A program made the position numbers and the translations under genes. A DNA stretch of 14,023 bases from JBBDYH01 sp040901795. Its GTDB lineage: Bacteria; Planctomycetota; Planctomycetia; Pirellulales; JALHPA01. Shown here in pieces: positions 1 to 8,600 of this stretch. Each line of letters begins with the position of its first letter. Positions within the stretch are counted from its first letter, which is position 1. Location: positions 1 through 14,023 of the forward strand of contig JBBDYH010000145.1 in NCBI GenBank assembly GCA_040901795.1. The letters run 5' to 3'. The notes under the pieces were generated by a model, which worked only from the letters and a program-made list of their open reading frames with translations, did not search any database and was not told where the DNA came from.

Positions 1-132
1 ACCAACTTGCCGCGTAAAATCTTCGCGGCGCACAAAGAAATCAAACGTTTGCAGTACGGATGGGCGGATCGAACATCCGCGTTATCAGCGTTATCCGCGG
101 TCTTAAGAATCGCCAACAACTTGAACGAATGA
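1..132 (+). CDS. Possible C-terminal end of an upstream gene (partial)
   Basis: A frame open from the window edge runs to a TGA at 130-132. That stop overlaps the ATG of the next gene as ATGA, a layout typical of translationally coupled genes. The roughly 43 visible residues read TNLPRKIFAAHKEIKRLQYG followed by a Ser/Ala/Leu-rich stretch. That stretch is the translation of the dispersed repeat at 74-107, so an older gene end may have been extended by the repeat. I do not recognise a family. A competing reading is that the upstream gene ends at the TAA at 15-17 in another frame (ending QLAA), leaving this frame open by chance. Sequence left of the window would settle it. Confidence 0.25.
   Translation, partial: TNLPRKIFAAHKEIKRLQYGWADRTSALSALSAVLRIANNLNE
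74..107 (+). repeat. Dispersed repeat of ATCNGCGTT units, copy 1
   Basis: The 34 bp consist of three near-copies of a unit of about 9-10 bp (ATCCGCGTT, ATCAGCGTT, ATCCGCGGT) followed by CTTAAG. A second copy in the same orientation lies at 9967-10001. It differs by a few substitutions and one-base insertions between units. I have an impression that repeats of this kind are common between genes in planctomycetes and some other environmental bacteria, but I cannot name a catalogued family. It lies just before the start of the ATP-grasp gene. Confidence 0.6.
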
Positions 133-1310
133 GCACAACTCCCGCGGTAATTCTGCTGGACGGAGAAGCGAACGCCTTGTCCGTTGCTCGTAGTCTCGGC
201 CGGCGCGGCATCACGGTGTACTCCATCTCCTCGCCGCAGGAGTACGTTCGTTATTCCCGCTATTGCCGTTGGTTGGCTGTGGAGAGCGGCGTGGTCGATC
301 GACGAGAGTCAGAGTGGGAGCTGTTTCTGCTCGGCCGCGCCGCAGAGATCCACCGCGGTTCGATCCTGCTGGCGTGCAGCGATGCGGCGTTGCTCTTCAT
401 TGCCCGTCATAGGCCAGAGCTTGCCGAGCGATTCCTGCTCGACGACTCGAATCCCGAGGCGCAGCTCGCGATGCTCGACAAGCTCGCCACGTATCGAGCC
501 GCGGTGGGCGCCGGTGTGGCCACGCCGCGGTTCTGGACGGCCGGCTCCGTGAACGAAATCAGCGCGGTGCGAGATGAGCTGGTTTTTCCACTGATTATTA
601 AGCCCCTGGTGTCGCATGTATTTTTCGAGCGCTTCGGTCGCAAGTTTGTCGAGGTCCAGAACTACGGGGAGCTGCTCGAGCGATTTGCATCAGTCAGCGA
701 GTCGCGGCTCGAGCTGATGCTGGTGGAAAAGATCCCCGGCCCGGATGAGCTATTGTGCAGCTACTACACGTACCTCGGCCACGAGGGCCGCGCTCTCTTC
801 CATTTCACCAAGCGCGTGGTGCGGCGGTTTCCGGTTTCGATGGGCACCTGCTGCTACCACGTAACGGACTGGGTTCCCGACCTCTGTCCGATCGCGCTTC
901 GACTATTCCAGCATGTCGGGCTGCGCGGTCTGGCCAATGTGGAGTTCAAGCGGGACCCGCGCGATGGCCGGCTCAAGCTGATCGAGTGCAATGCCCGCTT
1001 TACAGCGGCGAACGCATTGGTGACTGCGAGCGGTTATGATTTGGCCTGGCTAGTCTACTGCCGTTTGGCAAAGCGGCCGGAGCCCCGCTTCGCGCGATTT
1101 CTTCGCGGCCGGCGGCTCTGGTATCCACGGCAGGATCTTAGATCATTTCTGGAACTTCGTCGCCGCGGTGAACTGGGATTTCACCAGTGGCTCTGGAGCC
1201 TTCGTCATCGCAAGATGCTCCCCTTCTTTCGCTGGGACGACCCACTCCCTTCGATCGTCAACGAAACGCGGCATGCGTGGCGCAATGTGCGCCGCCTGGC
1301 ACGGCGGTAA
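129..1310 (+). CDS. ATP-grasp domain protein (predicted carboxylate-amine ligase, COG3919-like)
   Basis: This 393-residue protein looks like an ATP-grasp ligase, an enzyme class that activates a carboxylate with ATP and joins it to an amine or thiol. The N-terminus (residues 5-35, AVILLDGEANALSVARSLG) resembles the pre-ATP-grasp Rossmann-like domain. Residues 151-160 (LVFPLIIKPL) carry the likely ATP-binding lysine K158. E200 lies in the adenine-contact strand (MLVEKIPGPDE). Residues 264-291 (GLRGLANVEFKRDP, then KLIECNARF) hold the usual metal ligands E272, E286 and N288. I chose the ATG at 129 over the in-frame ATG at 60, because the domain begins right there and the earlier 23 residues cross a dispersed repeat. 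No clear Shine-Dalgarno is visible, and the start overlaps a possible upstream stop. The substrate cannot be read from sequence. Such proteins occur in polysaccharide and peptide modification clusters, but the genes that would show this lie outside the window. Confidence 0.85.
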   Translation: MSTTPAVILLDGEANALSVARSLGRRGITVYSISSPQEYVRYSRYCRWLAVESGVVDRRESEWELFLLGRAAEIHRGSILLACSDAALLFIARHRPELAERFLLDDSNPEAQLAMLDKLATYRAAVGAGVATPRFWTAGSVNEISAVRDELVFPLIIKPLVSHVFFERFGRKFVEVQNYGELLERFASVSESRLELMLVEKIPGPDELLCSYYTYLGHEGRALFHFTKRVVRRFPVSMGTCCYHVTDWVPDLCPIALRLFQHVGLRGLANVEFKRDPRDGRLKLIECNARFTAANALVTASGYDLAWLVYCRLAKRPEPRFARFLRGRRLWYPRQDLRSFLELRRRGELGFHQWLWSLRHRKMLPFFRWDDPLPSIVNETRHAWRNVRRLARR

Positions 1311-1354
1311 TCGCGGAAGCAAAGTGTCAACCTCAGACCTTTACCTCGAAACCG

Positions 1355-1627
1355 TCAAGCGACTTGTGAACGAAAACCGCTTGATCTGCGGGTCAGGATC
1401 GGTTCCACCAGCGTGGCTAAAGCCCAATTTGTCGTACGGCCGCACGTTGCCCGGAAGCGTCGGTGCTGCCCGTGATGGTCGTCAAACTCAACGTCGCGCA
1501 CCTCACCATGCAGGCGAACGGTAGCGCTACAGTTCGAGCAGTTGACCAACGTTCCGGTGACGTCCGGTTGGCATGCCAGGCGAAACTTCGTCCCCGGTTT
1601 GAGATATTGAATGCAAGTTCCGTTCAT
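1355..1627 (-). CDS. Small uncharacterised protein with a CxxC pair
   Basis: This 90-residue frame starts at an ATG preceded by AAGG about 9 nt upstream (AAGGCAGAAAACC-ATG), which is why I prefer it to the ATG at 1735. Residues 8-40 (YLKPGTKFRL, then GTLVNCSNCSATVRL) suggest a small beta-barrel with C30 and C33 spaced like a metal or redox pair. The central part is acidic then basic (EVRDVEFDD, then HRRFRA) and ends with TTNWALATLVEPI. I recognise no named family, and the fold and any zinc binding are inference. It lies 176 bp downstream of the LEPR-XLL gene on the same strand and converges on the ATP-grasp gene with a 44-bp gap. It might be a chance frame, but its composition looks protein-like and the overlapping plus-strand frame does not. 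Confidence 0.5.
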   Translation of the reverse strand: MNGTCIQYLKPGTKFRLACQPDVTGTLVNCSNCSATVRLHGEVRDVEFDDHHGQHRRFRATCGRTTNWALATLVEPILTRRSSGFRSQVA

Positions 1628-1803
1628 GGTTTTCTGCCTTGATCGAGCGCTCAATATCCCATAGTCCTCGACGGAGGGTGACCAAGATACGTGGAGCAAG
1701 TCTCCATACACAGTTCTGAGCAGATATTGGGCCACAATTGCACAATCCTGAGGAAACCAATGCCGGCCAATGTGCTATCACGACTCGCGCCATCGGCCTG
1801 TGA

Positions 1804-4800
1804 CTACTCGTGCCTGACAAAGTAATCGCGATTAGCGAGTCCGCGAACCCCGCGGAGCTTCGTCGGGTCAAGCGTCGCATCAAAAAAGTCCTCCGCGTTT
1901 ACGTACGCTTCCGCGAAGTGAAATGCGACGATCTCTCGCTCCAAGTCCGAGATCTGCACCAACGAATCGCCGCTTCTCCTCGCTTGCGGCGCGGCCATGG
2001 GCGGAACTGTCGGCATATAAAACGCCCCCAGCAGCGTCGCGTCGTCGTCATCCACAAAGCCGTTGTATTCAAAGTCGCCCAGCTCCCAAAGCGCGGTGGC
2101 TACGCTCGGCGCATACGAAGCCCCCAGCACCGTCGTGTCGTCGTCGTTCACCAGGCCATCGAGATTGACGTCACCCGTCGGGGTGAAGGCAATCAGAATC
2201 GCTGTGTCATCGACCGCTTGACCGCGGAACGTCGTATAGGCGCCTAATGGAAGCGCAGCATTCTCGGCATAGCCGAGCGAACGCGCCTCGGGGTTGTTGG
2301 CGTTCTGCGCGGCCGCCGTACTGCTCGTAAGCCCTGCGCCGGTCCAAGTGCCATTGCCCACGCCCGGTCCCCCGCGGCCTGCAATGATTTTGTCGCGAAT
2401 GGCGGCCGCCGGCGAATCTCCGCTGTAATCGACCACCAGCGCGTTGTCGCTGATGTCCAACGCCGACCCATCTGCCATCTCCAAACTCGTCAACAGATTC
2501 ACCTCTGCCCCCGGCAACACAGTCACGCGGCTGTCGGCGCCGCTTAGCGCCAGCCCGTTTTGCCTCAGACGAGTCGTCGTCAAACGCCCGCCCGCGGCAA
2601 TGGTCGTGTTCAGAGTCCCGCCGGGCAAGGCAACGCTATCGATCAACATAGCGCCGCTCAAGAACGACAGCGTGTTGGCGCCCAGGCCCGCGTTGTATTG
2701 GATCCCCCCCGGCGGTCCCGACACTCCCGCGGGGAGCTGCACGACGAGTTGATCGCTCCCCTCCAGCGTTTCGATTTGCAGCACGCTCTCTTCGTCCATC
2801 GACCACGTCCGCAAGAGATTGCCGCTTGCCGGGTCGCCGTCGTAAATCTCCAAGCGCTCGCCGTTCGCGCTCGCTCGCAGCCACAAAACATCATCCCCCG
2901 CAGTCCCCAGCGGAGGCCGCGTGAGACTAAAGGTGGCCGCCAGGTTCCCGTTCCCTGAGAAGTCGGTGACACTACCCGCCGGCAGCACCACCTGCGCCAC
3001 GCTCGGAGGCAGTGTGCCGCCATACAGGTACCGCCACACTCCGCCGCCTCGGTCTTCGACGGCGAACACCGTGACGCCCGCAATCGACACATCCGTCTGA
3101 TCAATCGTACTTGTCCGGACCCCCGAACCCTCTCCGTCCGTCCAAGCGATGTCCACGAATCCCGGATCCTCCTCAACGAGTGAGCCGGGGACGGGTGAAA
3201 CGAGCGTTCCGACCGGCGGGTCGGTTTCAATCAGCAACCTGCCAAAGCCGGCATAGAAGAGCGTATAAGCGCCGGTCGACAGCGTCGCGCCCCCTTCCTC
3301 TCTCGCTGCCGGCACAAGTCGGAGATAATAGGTATCGTCTTCGGGCACGATGATCTCGAACCCGGTTGAGCCGATCGCATTGCCGCTGCGTGTCGTGTCG
3401 GTGCTCATCACGATTTCGTCGGCGCTATTGACCAGCACGGCGCTGGCGAAGAGCTGACTATCGCCTCGGCGTTGCGCGAAGATCCCGATCAGCTCGTCCT
3501 TGGGCAAATGTCCCAACGAAAAATAGTCCACGTCCGACATCGAGTCGATCTCGCCGATCCAAACGCCCTCGAAGCCCGGCACGCCGTATTCCTCGCTCGT
3601 GGCGGCGACCGGCTCACGGTAGTCGAAGACCGAGATGGGCCGCGCGCTATTGATGCCGTCGTTCGCCGCATTGTCGCTGATCGCCAACGTCAGCGTGTAA
3701 CTGCCTTCTGAAATCGTATTGAGAAACTCTTGCGCGCTGGCGTACTCCACCGTGATCGTATACAGGCCGTCCGCAGGCGCCGTAAACCGCAGGATGGAAT
3801 CGAAGTCTGGCCCCGAGTTGTCATTGGCGGTCGTAAAGTCGTCCGGTCCCGAAACTTCAATCCGCGGATCGTAGAAGCCGCCCGGCGTGGTTACGGCAAC
3901 GACCACCGATTCTCCCGCGGCCAGCGTGGTTGTATAGACGTCGGTCTCGCCGATGCCGTCGGCCAAACCAAGAATGGCGGCGTTTCCGTTGTTTGCGGCG
4001 CGCGCGGCATTCAGGTCCGTGACGTCGCCCGTCTCTTGCGCGACCGATTCATCGTAAATGCCTAATTCCAGTGTGTACGGCCCGACATTGTGGTTGAAAG
4101 TTCCCACTTGCACATAATAGGTTCCTGTAGTCGGCACAACAGCGCTGACCACGGCCGAGTCAAAAATGCCGGGTATGGCGTCGTCGTTTTCTGCCAACTC
4201 CCCTTCGGCGCTGAAAATCCTCAGTGAGGAATCGAGCCCTTGGTTGAACCGCAGACCCCAAGCGAGCAGCGAACCGCTGTCCCCCAGCTCGTCATCGGTG
4301 ACTTCGAGCCTCCAGGTGCCTGCGATATCGTCGCCATCCACAGCGCTTAATGGAGACTCCGGTCGCCACCGTCCCGCGAACGGCGCGACTGCCGAGGCGT
4401 CGGCAACGCTGGCCTCGGCCTCGTCGTCAAAAGTTGTATTGAAGTACAAATCGCCGCTGCCGCCGTTATCGGTCGAAAGCGCAATCCGCTCACCGCTCGG
4501 CGTAATCAGAGAAATGTCGAGGTTCGCCAGCGAGTCGTGCGTAATCAATACCTGCACGTCCAGGTCGTCGATCGGGAAGGAGCTGGCGATCGTAATGCTC
4601 GACGTGACCGGCGTTTGGTCGTCGGGTATTTCGACGTCCGTGGGGTTTATGTAATTGTTGCCGCCAAACGTCGGTGTTTGTACCGAGGCCGAAATTCTTT
4701 GGCCGGCCGTCAGTTCAACCGCGTAAAAATCCTCCCCGCCAAACGTGGTGATCTCATCCTCGATCTTGAACGACGTGACGCCGGGGCTGACGCCTAGCGG

Positions 4801-5649
4801 ACGCGTGGGCACTGCTTCGCTCGGCGCTTGCCTCAGCGTGAGCGACCAGGCGGTCAACGTACCGGTATCGCCCGCGGTGTTGTCCGTGATCCGCAAGGAC
4901 CACGCCCCCTGGGCGTCCTGGCCATCAAAGGCTTGCAGCAGCTCCAACGGCGCAAAGCGTCCCGCGAAGGGCGCGTCACCGAGGGCGATTGGCGTCGGCG
5001 CTTCGTCGTCCAGCACGGTGCCGTTGAAGTTATCCCCGTCGCCTCCGACGTCGCTCAAAAGGTCAACCGTCGTGCCGTCGGGAGAGATCAGTTGGATGGC
5101 CAGGTCCGCGTCGAACGTATGCGAGAGCGTCACCGACACATTCACATCTGCCACCACGAACGAATCCGGAATTGACAGCGTGGCAGTCAACGTACCGGCC
5201 ACTAAATCGGCATCGACGAGCGCTACCGGTACGTTGCTTGACGCGTACGTGGCGCTGGCGCCGGGACCGGGCGGCGGGGGTTTCGGTCCGCGGCCAAAAC
5301 CGCTGTCCGCCGCCGGCGCCCCAATTCCAAGTAGGGTGGGCTCCGCCCACCGCTGTAGCTGTACGGTGGGCTCCGCCGACCAGTGTAGGGTGGGCTCTGC
5401 CCACCAATCGCCAAACTGATTTGCGAATTCACTCGCGCCGCTGCAGCTCTCGGCGGCCGCGTCCTCGCCTTGGTTACAGCTCAGCAGAACGCGCGGCTCG
5501 AGCCGTTCCATCCTGCGAACCCAGTAAGTGCGACGTTTCGCAGCTCGTTGTGTACTCGACGGGCTCTGCAAAGTCGAACTCAGAATGATGCGATATGGCG
5601 TTGACATGGAAGACCCCAGGGGTGGCGTCATTCTAGCCTTGAATCGCAT
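1804..5649 (-). CDS. LEPR-XLL secreted protein with two P-type domains, PPC-like domains and dockerin-like calcium loops
   Basis: This 1281-residue exported protein probably acts at the cell surface or outside the cell. LEPRVLLS at residues 50-57 is the LEPR-XLL signature found near the N-terminus of large planctomycete proteins. Residues 82-106 are the translation of three palindromic DNA repeats. Two proprotein-convertase P-like beta-sandwich domains follow (about 139-273 and 346-470), each with a DLxIxLISP/LITPSG strand, a DDEA segment and a closing GTWRLEVTD-type strand. Residues 475-800 contain bacterial pre-peptidase C-like repeats (GTYYVQV, GLYTITVEY, TYYLRLVP). Residues 1063-1213 are shared with the neighbouring PEP-CTERM protein and end in two calcium loops (D1160-N-L-D-G and D1192-F-E-Y-N-G). 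No catalytic domain or C-terminal anchor is visible. The start is uncertain: the ATG at 5631 has AAGG five bases upstream, and 5649, 5607 and 5511 are also possible. The gene begins 34 bp after the PEP-CTERM gene, so the two are probably co-transcribed. Confidence 0.88.
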   Translation of the reverse strand: MRFKARMTPPLGSSMSTPYRIILSSTLQSPSSTQRAAKRRTYWVRRMERLEPRVLLSCNQGEDAAAESCSGASEFANQFGDWWAEPTLHWSAEPTVQLQRWAEPTLLGIGAPAADSGFGRGPKPPPPGPGASATYASSNVPVALVDADLVAGTLTATLSIPDSFVVADVNVSVTLSHTFDADLAIQLISPDGTTVDLLSDVGGDGDNFNGTVLDDEAPTPIALGDAPFAGRFAPLELLQAFDGQDAQGAWSLRITDNTAGDTGTLTAWSLTLRQAPSEAVPTRPLGVSPGVTSFKIEDEITTFGGEDFYAVELTAGQRISASVQTPTFGGNNYINPTDVEIPDDQTPVTSSITIASSFPIDDLDVQVLITHDSLANLDISLITPSGERIALSTDNGGSGDLYFNTTFDDEAEASVADASAVAPFAGRWRPESPLSAVDGDDIAGTWRLEVTDDELGDSGSLLAWGLRFNQGLDSSLRIFSAEGELAENDDAIPGIFDSAVVSAVVPTTGTYYVQVGTFNHNVGPYTLELGIYDESVAQETGDVTDLNAARAANNGNAAILGLADGIGETDVYTTTLAAGESVVVAVTTPGGFYDPRIEVSGPDDFTTANDNSGPDFDSILRFTAPADGLYTITVEYASAQEFLNTISEGSYTLTLAISDNAANDGINSARPISVFDYREPVAATSEEYGVPGFEGVWIGEIDSMSDVDYFSLGHLPKDELIGIFAQRRGDSQLFASAVLVNSADEIVMSTDTTRSGNAIGSTGFEIIVPEDDTYYLRLVPAAREEGGATLSTGAYTLFYAGFGRLLIETDPPVGTLVSPVPGSLVEEDPGFVDIAWTDGEGSGVRTSTIDQTDVSIAGVTVFAVEDRGGGVWRYLYGGTLPPSVAQVVLPAGSVTDFSGNGNLAATFSLTRPPLGTAGDDVLWLRASANGERLEIYDGDPASGNLLRTWSMDEESVLQIETLEGSDQLVVQLPAGVSGPPGGIQYNAGLGANTLSFLSGAMLIDSVALPGGTLNTTIAAGGRLTTTRLRQNGLALSGADSRVTVLPGAEVNLLTSLEMADGSALDISDNALVVDYSGDSPAAAIRDKIIAGRGGPGVGNGTWTGAGLTSSTAAAQNANNPEARSLGYAENAALPLGAYTTFRGQAVDDTAILIAFTPTGDVNLDGLVNDDDTTVLGASYAPSVATALWELGDFEYNGFVDDDDATLLGAFYMPTVPPMAAPQARRSGDSLVQISDLEREIVAFHFAEAYVNAEDFFDATLDPTKLRGVRGLANRDYFVRHE
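5331..5405. repeat. Three palindromic GGTGGGC-GCCCACC repeats inside the LEPR-XLL reading frame
   Basis: Three 21-bp copies lie at 5331-5351, 5361-5381 and 5385-5405. Each is GTA followed by the hairpin core GGTGGGC-TCC-GCCCACC. Copy 1 is perfect, copy 2 has GTAC and GCCGACC, and copy 3 has TCT in the loop. Start-to-start distances are 30 and 24 bp, both multiples of three, so all are read in one frame as WWAEPTL, WSAEPTV and RWAEPTL. Palindromes of this type normally sit between genes. Here they occupy the linker between the LEPR-XLL signature and the first P domain. Confidence 0.9.
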
Positions 5650-5683
5650 CGCTTCAAATCATGGACTCAATTTTTCCCATTCA

Positions 5684-8600
5684 CTACCGGCTACGCCGTC
5701 GCCGCCTCTGGCTGAGTGCGGCAATTGCCGCGATCGCAAGCACAGCCAGCAGGATGGTGCTGGGCTCCGGCGTCGCGGCGATTGCCGATGCACTCGCCGG
5801 CACAGGGTTGATCAACGGCGTTGCCGTTGGATCGTAGAACACTCCCAACAGCGTCACGTCGTCGTCATCCACGAACCCGTTGTAATCAAAATCGCCCAAG
5901 GCCCAATGCGGTTGCGCGACGCCCGGCGCATACGTCGCGCCAACGATGGTGACGTCGTTGTCATTGACCACGCCATCCAGGTTCGCATCGCCGGTGCGCG
6001 TGAAGGCCATGAGAATCGAGGTTTCATCCACCTCCTGGCCATGAAAACTCGTATACGGACCCAATGGCAGGGCGCTGTTCTCAGCATAGCCCACAGAGCG
6101 CGATTCCGGCTCAGTGGAGTTCGCTGCTGCCGCGGCGCTGCTCGTGATCCCCATGCCTTCCCAGGCCTGGCCCAATCCGACTCCACCCCGACCGGCAACG
6201 AGCTGCGATCGCACCGTCGCTACAGGACTTGTTGCGGTATAGTCAATCACAGCTGCATTGTTCGTAAGATCAAGCATCGCCGTCGGTGCACTTGGCGCAC
6301 CGGCGACCAGCAGCGAAGAGAAAACCGACGTACCCGATCCACTCCGAACTGTCACCCGACTGTTCGTTGCCACATTCAATGATGTCTGGACGATTTCGCT
6401 CGAGGTCAAGACGCTCTGCTGAGTACCATCGCCCACAGCAATGGAACCCGATCCCATCACTGGTCCAATCGCCTGATCAATTCCAGAGACACTCAGTACG
6501 CCATGATTGACCACGGATACATGGTCAATTCCATCACTTAAGGCGCGCCCATTCCCCGAAATTCGCAGAGTCGCGCCCGCTGCAACATGCGCCGTAGCAC
6601 CGGATTCAATGGCTACGTTATCGCCACTCGTTGACTGGATCGCCACCACTCCGGCTTGCACCGCGAGAACTGAATTCGAATTCAGCGTTCGGCTGCCCAG
6701 GAGATCGACTGTTCCAAAGCCAGTCTTGGAGACTCGGCGACCCGGGGCGATTGTGAACGGGCCGGTGATAATCAACGACGACGTCGTGTTGTGCGCAATT
6801 CTCAGATCCGAAACGACTGACACCGGCGCCTCAATACGATGAGTGCCATTTCCGTGATCGTTCAAAACGACGATTTGCGCGCTCTCCGTATTGCCCGAAT
6901 CAAACGAGATGCGGCTGCCATTTAGTCGGTAGCCGTTGTCGTCGTCAAACTTGAGAGTGCCGAGAATCACCGGCACGTCGAGCGTAACCGAACGATCGGC
7001 CGAGATGATGTTCGTGAGAGCGGCCGTAGTTCCCGGACCATTCGGGACAACGCCACCCAGCCAATTTGCACCTGAAGAAAAGCTTCCATTTGCGTCCAGG
7101 CCCCAAGTAATGTCGCCCGTTTGTGTGGCAAAGAGAATGGTGCTTGTCGGGCCATACAGCGGCAGCAGCGTTGAACTCCCTTGCACGTTGCCAGTGATCG
7201 ATGAAAATGTCCCCAAGCGCGAACCATAGTTTAGAACGGTATAGCGGCTCCCGACGGTTGGCACGAAGTCGTTGAGCGAAGAGATCTCCATAGTTCCGCC
7301 AAGTGTCGCGGTACCGGTTACATTGAGTTGATCGTGATTTGCTGGGGTCAATCCGCCGACTTGGATATTAAGCTTTCCGGCTAACCGTTGCTCATACGGT
7401 CCCATTACACTCAAGACGCCGACGGTTCCCCCCCCGGGTGCAACCGTGCCTTCGTTGATGAACGCGGGCGATTGCACGCTTCCGTGTCCTTCTAGAACCC
7501 CCGTAACACGGATGTAGTCCGCCGCGGTGATCTGCCCGCCCGGAAGAATTCGAATCCTTCCCGAAACCTCCAGGGAGTTTGTACTTAGGCGTTGTACATC
7601 CCCCGAGTACGTGACGGGTATAAGCAGTCGGGTTCCAGTGGAATGCACCAATCCCTGACTAGTGAAGCTGGCGAAGCGCGTGTAGGGATCAAAGCCGACC
7701 GGGAAGTAGGACTCGCTGTTGAGGCCGGCGGTGTAGCGGGCATTGGCGGTGTTGAGCAAAGTCCCGGTTGACCAGTCGAGCACAGCCCGTTCGCTGCCGA
7801 TGATCTGCGCATTGCCGTTGCCGAAGTCGGCTTCCGCTTGCAGCGTCAAGCGGTTGTTGATCTGCAGCGTGCCACCGGTTGGTTCCAAGCGGCCGCCGCT
7901 AGAAACAGATAAGGTATTCAGCGTGCTGGTCCCGCCGCTTAAGGTGAACCGGCCGCCGTTCTTGACGGTTGCGGTATTGGTACCGCGGACGAACGAACTG
8001 GTGCCTCCGCTCTGCGCAAACCAACCTGCTGGTTCCACCTCCAAGGTGGTTCCGGAGAGAGTGCCGCCGCTCAACTCGTACTTGCCGGGGGAACGCTGCC
8101 CATTGCCGATGGTTAACTGCTGAAGCGTGACTGTTCCACCAGACTGAGTGAGCGTCTTCGTAATGAAGTCGTCATTGCCCCATACCCGCAGGTGATTGGC
8201 TGCAAGCGTTCCCCCCAAAACCGCGGAGTCGGTGCGAACGGTGAGGAATTGCCCAGTCGACTCAAACGTTCCTCCTGGCGCGACCTCAAAACCTCCCTTG
8301 GTAAAGCCCAGGTCAAAGTCTGACGACAACAACCGACCTTCGACCCGCATCCGATCCGGCCGCTCTTCGGTGATCGTCATCGTAAAGTTCGGTGGAATGA
8401 CCAAGGTTGTGCCTTGTGTGTGCACCAATCCCTGACTAGTGAAGCTGGCGAAGCGCGTGTAGGGATCAAAGCCGACCGGGAAGTAGGACTCGCTGTTGAG
8501 GCCGGCGGTGTAGCGGGCATTGGCGGTGTTGAGCAAAGTCCCGGTTGACCAGTCGAGCACAGCCCGTTCGCTGCCGATGATCTGCGCATTGCCGTTGCCG

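Noticed and set aside
60..128. Earlier start of the ATP-grasp gene at 60
   Set aside because: The added 23 residues cross a dispersed repeat, have no ribosome site, and precede the natural start of the domain at 129.
1527..1883. Minus-strand 118-residue open frame overlapping the end of the LEPR-XLL gene
   Set aside because: It overlaps two better-supported frames, one of them the small CxxC protein, and has no recognisable features.
4745..5419. Plus-strand 224-residue open frame
   Set aside because: It is antisense to the LEPR-XLL gene, Ser/Ala/Pro-rich and low in complexity, as expected from the complementary strand of a GC-rich secreted-protein gene.
5528..6382. Plus-strand 284-residue open frame spanning the junction of the two giant genes
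   Set aside because: It is Arg/His/Cys-rich without any domain and is antisense to two well-supported genes.
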